From Faecalicatena contorta (GTDB taxonomy: Bacteria > Bacillota > Clostridia > Lachnospirales > Lachnospiraceae), in assembly GCF_021531975.1 (NCBI RefSeq), contig NZ_JAFBIY010000002.1:278061-342060 (forward strand): 64,000 nt of DNA, read 5' to 3'. The position numbers were made by a program, and so were the translations under genes. Below are positions 63,590 to 64,000 of this stretch, piece by piece (position 1 is the first letter of the stretch; each line of letters opens with the position of its first letter). The notes under the pieces were generated by a model, which made no database searches, was not told where the DNA came from, and worked only from the letters and a program-made list of their open reading frames with translations.

Positions 63590-63623
63590 AACCTCTTCAG
63601 ATTATATCTGCAAGAGGTTTTTT
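63590..63623 (+). terminator. Terminator-like hairpin between 23S rRNA and tRNA-Asn
   Basis: AACCTCTTCAGAT pairs with ATCTGCAAGAGGTT (one bulge). The six-T tract lies on the plus strand, opposite to rRNA transcription. It could be a processing stem for the minus transcript or a block to antisense transcription into the rRNA operon. Confidence 0.5.
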
Positions 63624-63676
63624 ACATACCTTGAAAATCACATACAAGAAATCATCCATTACCTATCCACCTTGTC

Positions 63677-64000
<324 letters not shown>

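Overview
The window comes from the chromosome of a low-to-mid GC Gram-positive bacterium, almost certainly a gut Lachnospiraceae (Clostridia). The evidence is the strong AGGAGG ribosome sites, lipobox-type binding proteins, a class B sortase, YesM/YesN-type regulators, DUF951, DUF1847, DUF3810 and DUF5685 proteins, and a lacto-N-biose/galacto-N-biose phosphorylase locus of the type used by mucin- and milk-glycan feeders. The genus cannot be fixed from the sequence alone.

Layout. 0-0.25 kb: the start of a MATE efflux gene running off the left edge. 0.4-1.55 kb: a cation-diffusion-facilitator metal exporter behind a NiCo (czcD) riboswitch with its own promoter and terminator platform. 1.7-6.3 kb: the str operon rpsL-rpsG-fusA-tuf (minus strand). 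6.5-13.4 kb: an HD hydrolase, a 174-bp nested palindrome, an orphan sugar-binding lipoprotein, a small ferredoxin, and the gdpP-rplI-dnaB operon. 13.5-24.8 kb: a GNB/LNB utilisation cluster (ABC importer, AraC regulator, GH112 phosphorylase, NahK-like kinase, a nucleotidyltransferase, GalE, and CBM9-like and metallo-beta-lactamase-fold accessories). Imported disaccharide is split to galactose-1-P and N-acetylhexosamine, the hexosamine is phosphorylated at C1, and the sugar phosphates are activated and epimerised as UDP-sugars. 24.8-34.2 kb: rpsF-ssb-rpsR, sortase B, L-cysteine desulfidase, a zinc-ribbon/DUF5685/J-domain operon, a CaCA antiporter, a ThrE-type exporter and a LUD protein. 34.3-47.3 kb: tRNA-Cys and an alpha-glucan locus (glgP, malQ, ABC importer, a second binding protein, a YesM/YesN two-component system) next to a PucR-type regulator. 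47.5-52.4 kb: a sugar acetyltransferase, a second identical tRNA-Cys, tRNA-Glu, topB, DUF1847 and DUF3810.

52.9-62.4 kb is an AT-rich integrated island placed in the 5' end of a low-molecular-weight protein tyrosine phosphatase gene. A 24-bp direct repeat lies near each end. The mobile-element backbone is decayed: an ssb tail, DUF3847, a truncated MobA/MobL relaxase, a truncated TOPRIM/AAA gene and two pieces of a tyrosine integrase. The order and orientation of these pieces imply an internal inversion plus deletion. Inside the island sits an intact-looking cassette: a divergent XRE repressor, an operator palindrome touching a consensus promoter, an AIPR-like protein, a GHKL-type ATPase, and a protein with a possible PD-(D/E)xK nuclease motif, closed by a terminator. 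This is the best candidate for an undescribed anti-phage or anti-plasmid system.

62.4-64 kb: the phosphatase gene (broken by a 2-bp duplication), a YgjV-like membrane protein, tRNA-Asn and the 3' end of a 23S rRNA gene on the minus strand, with no 5S gene between them.
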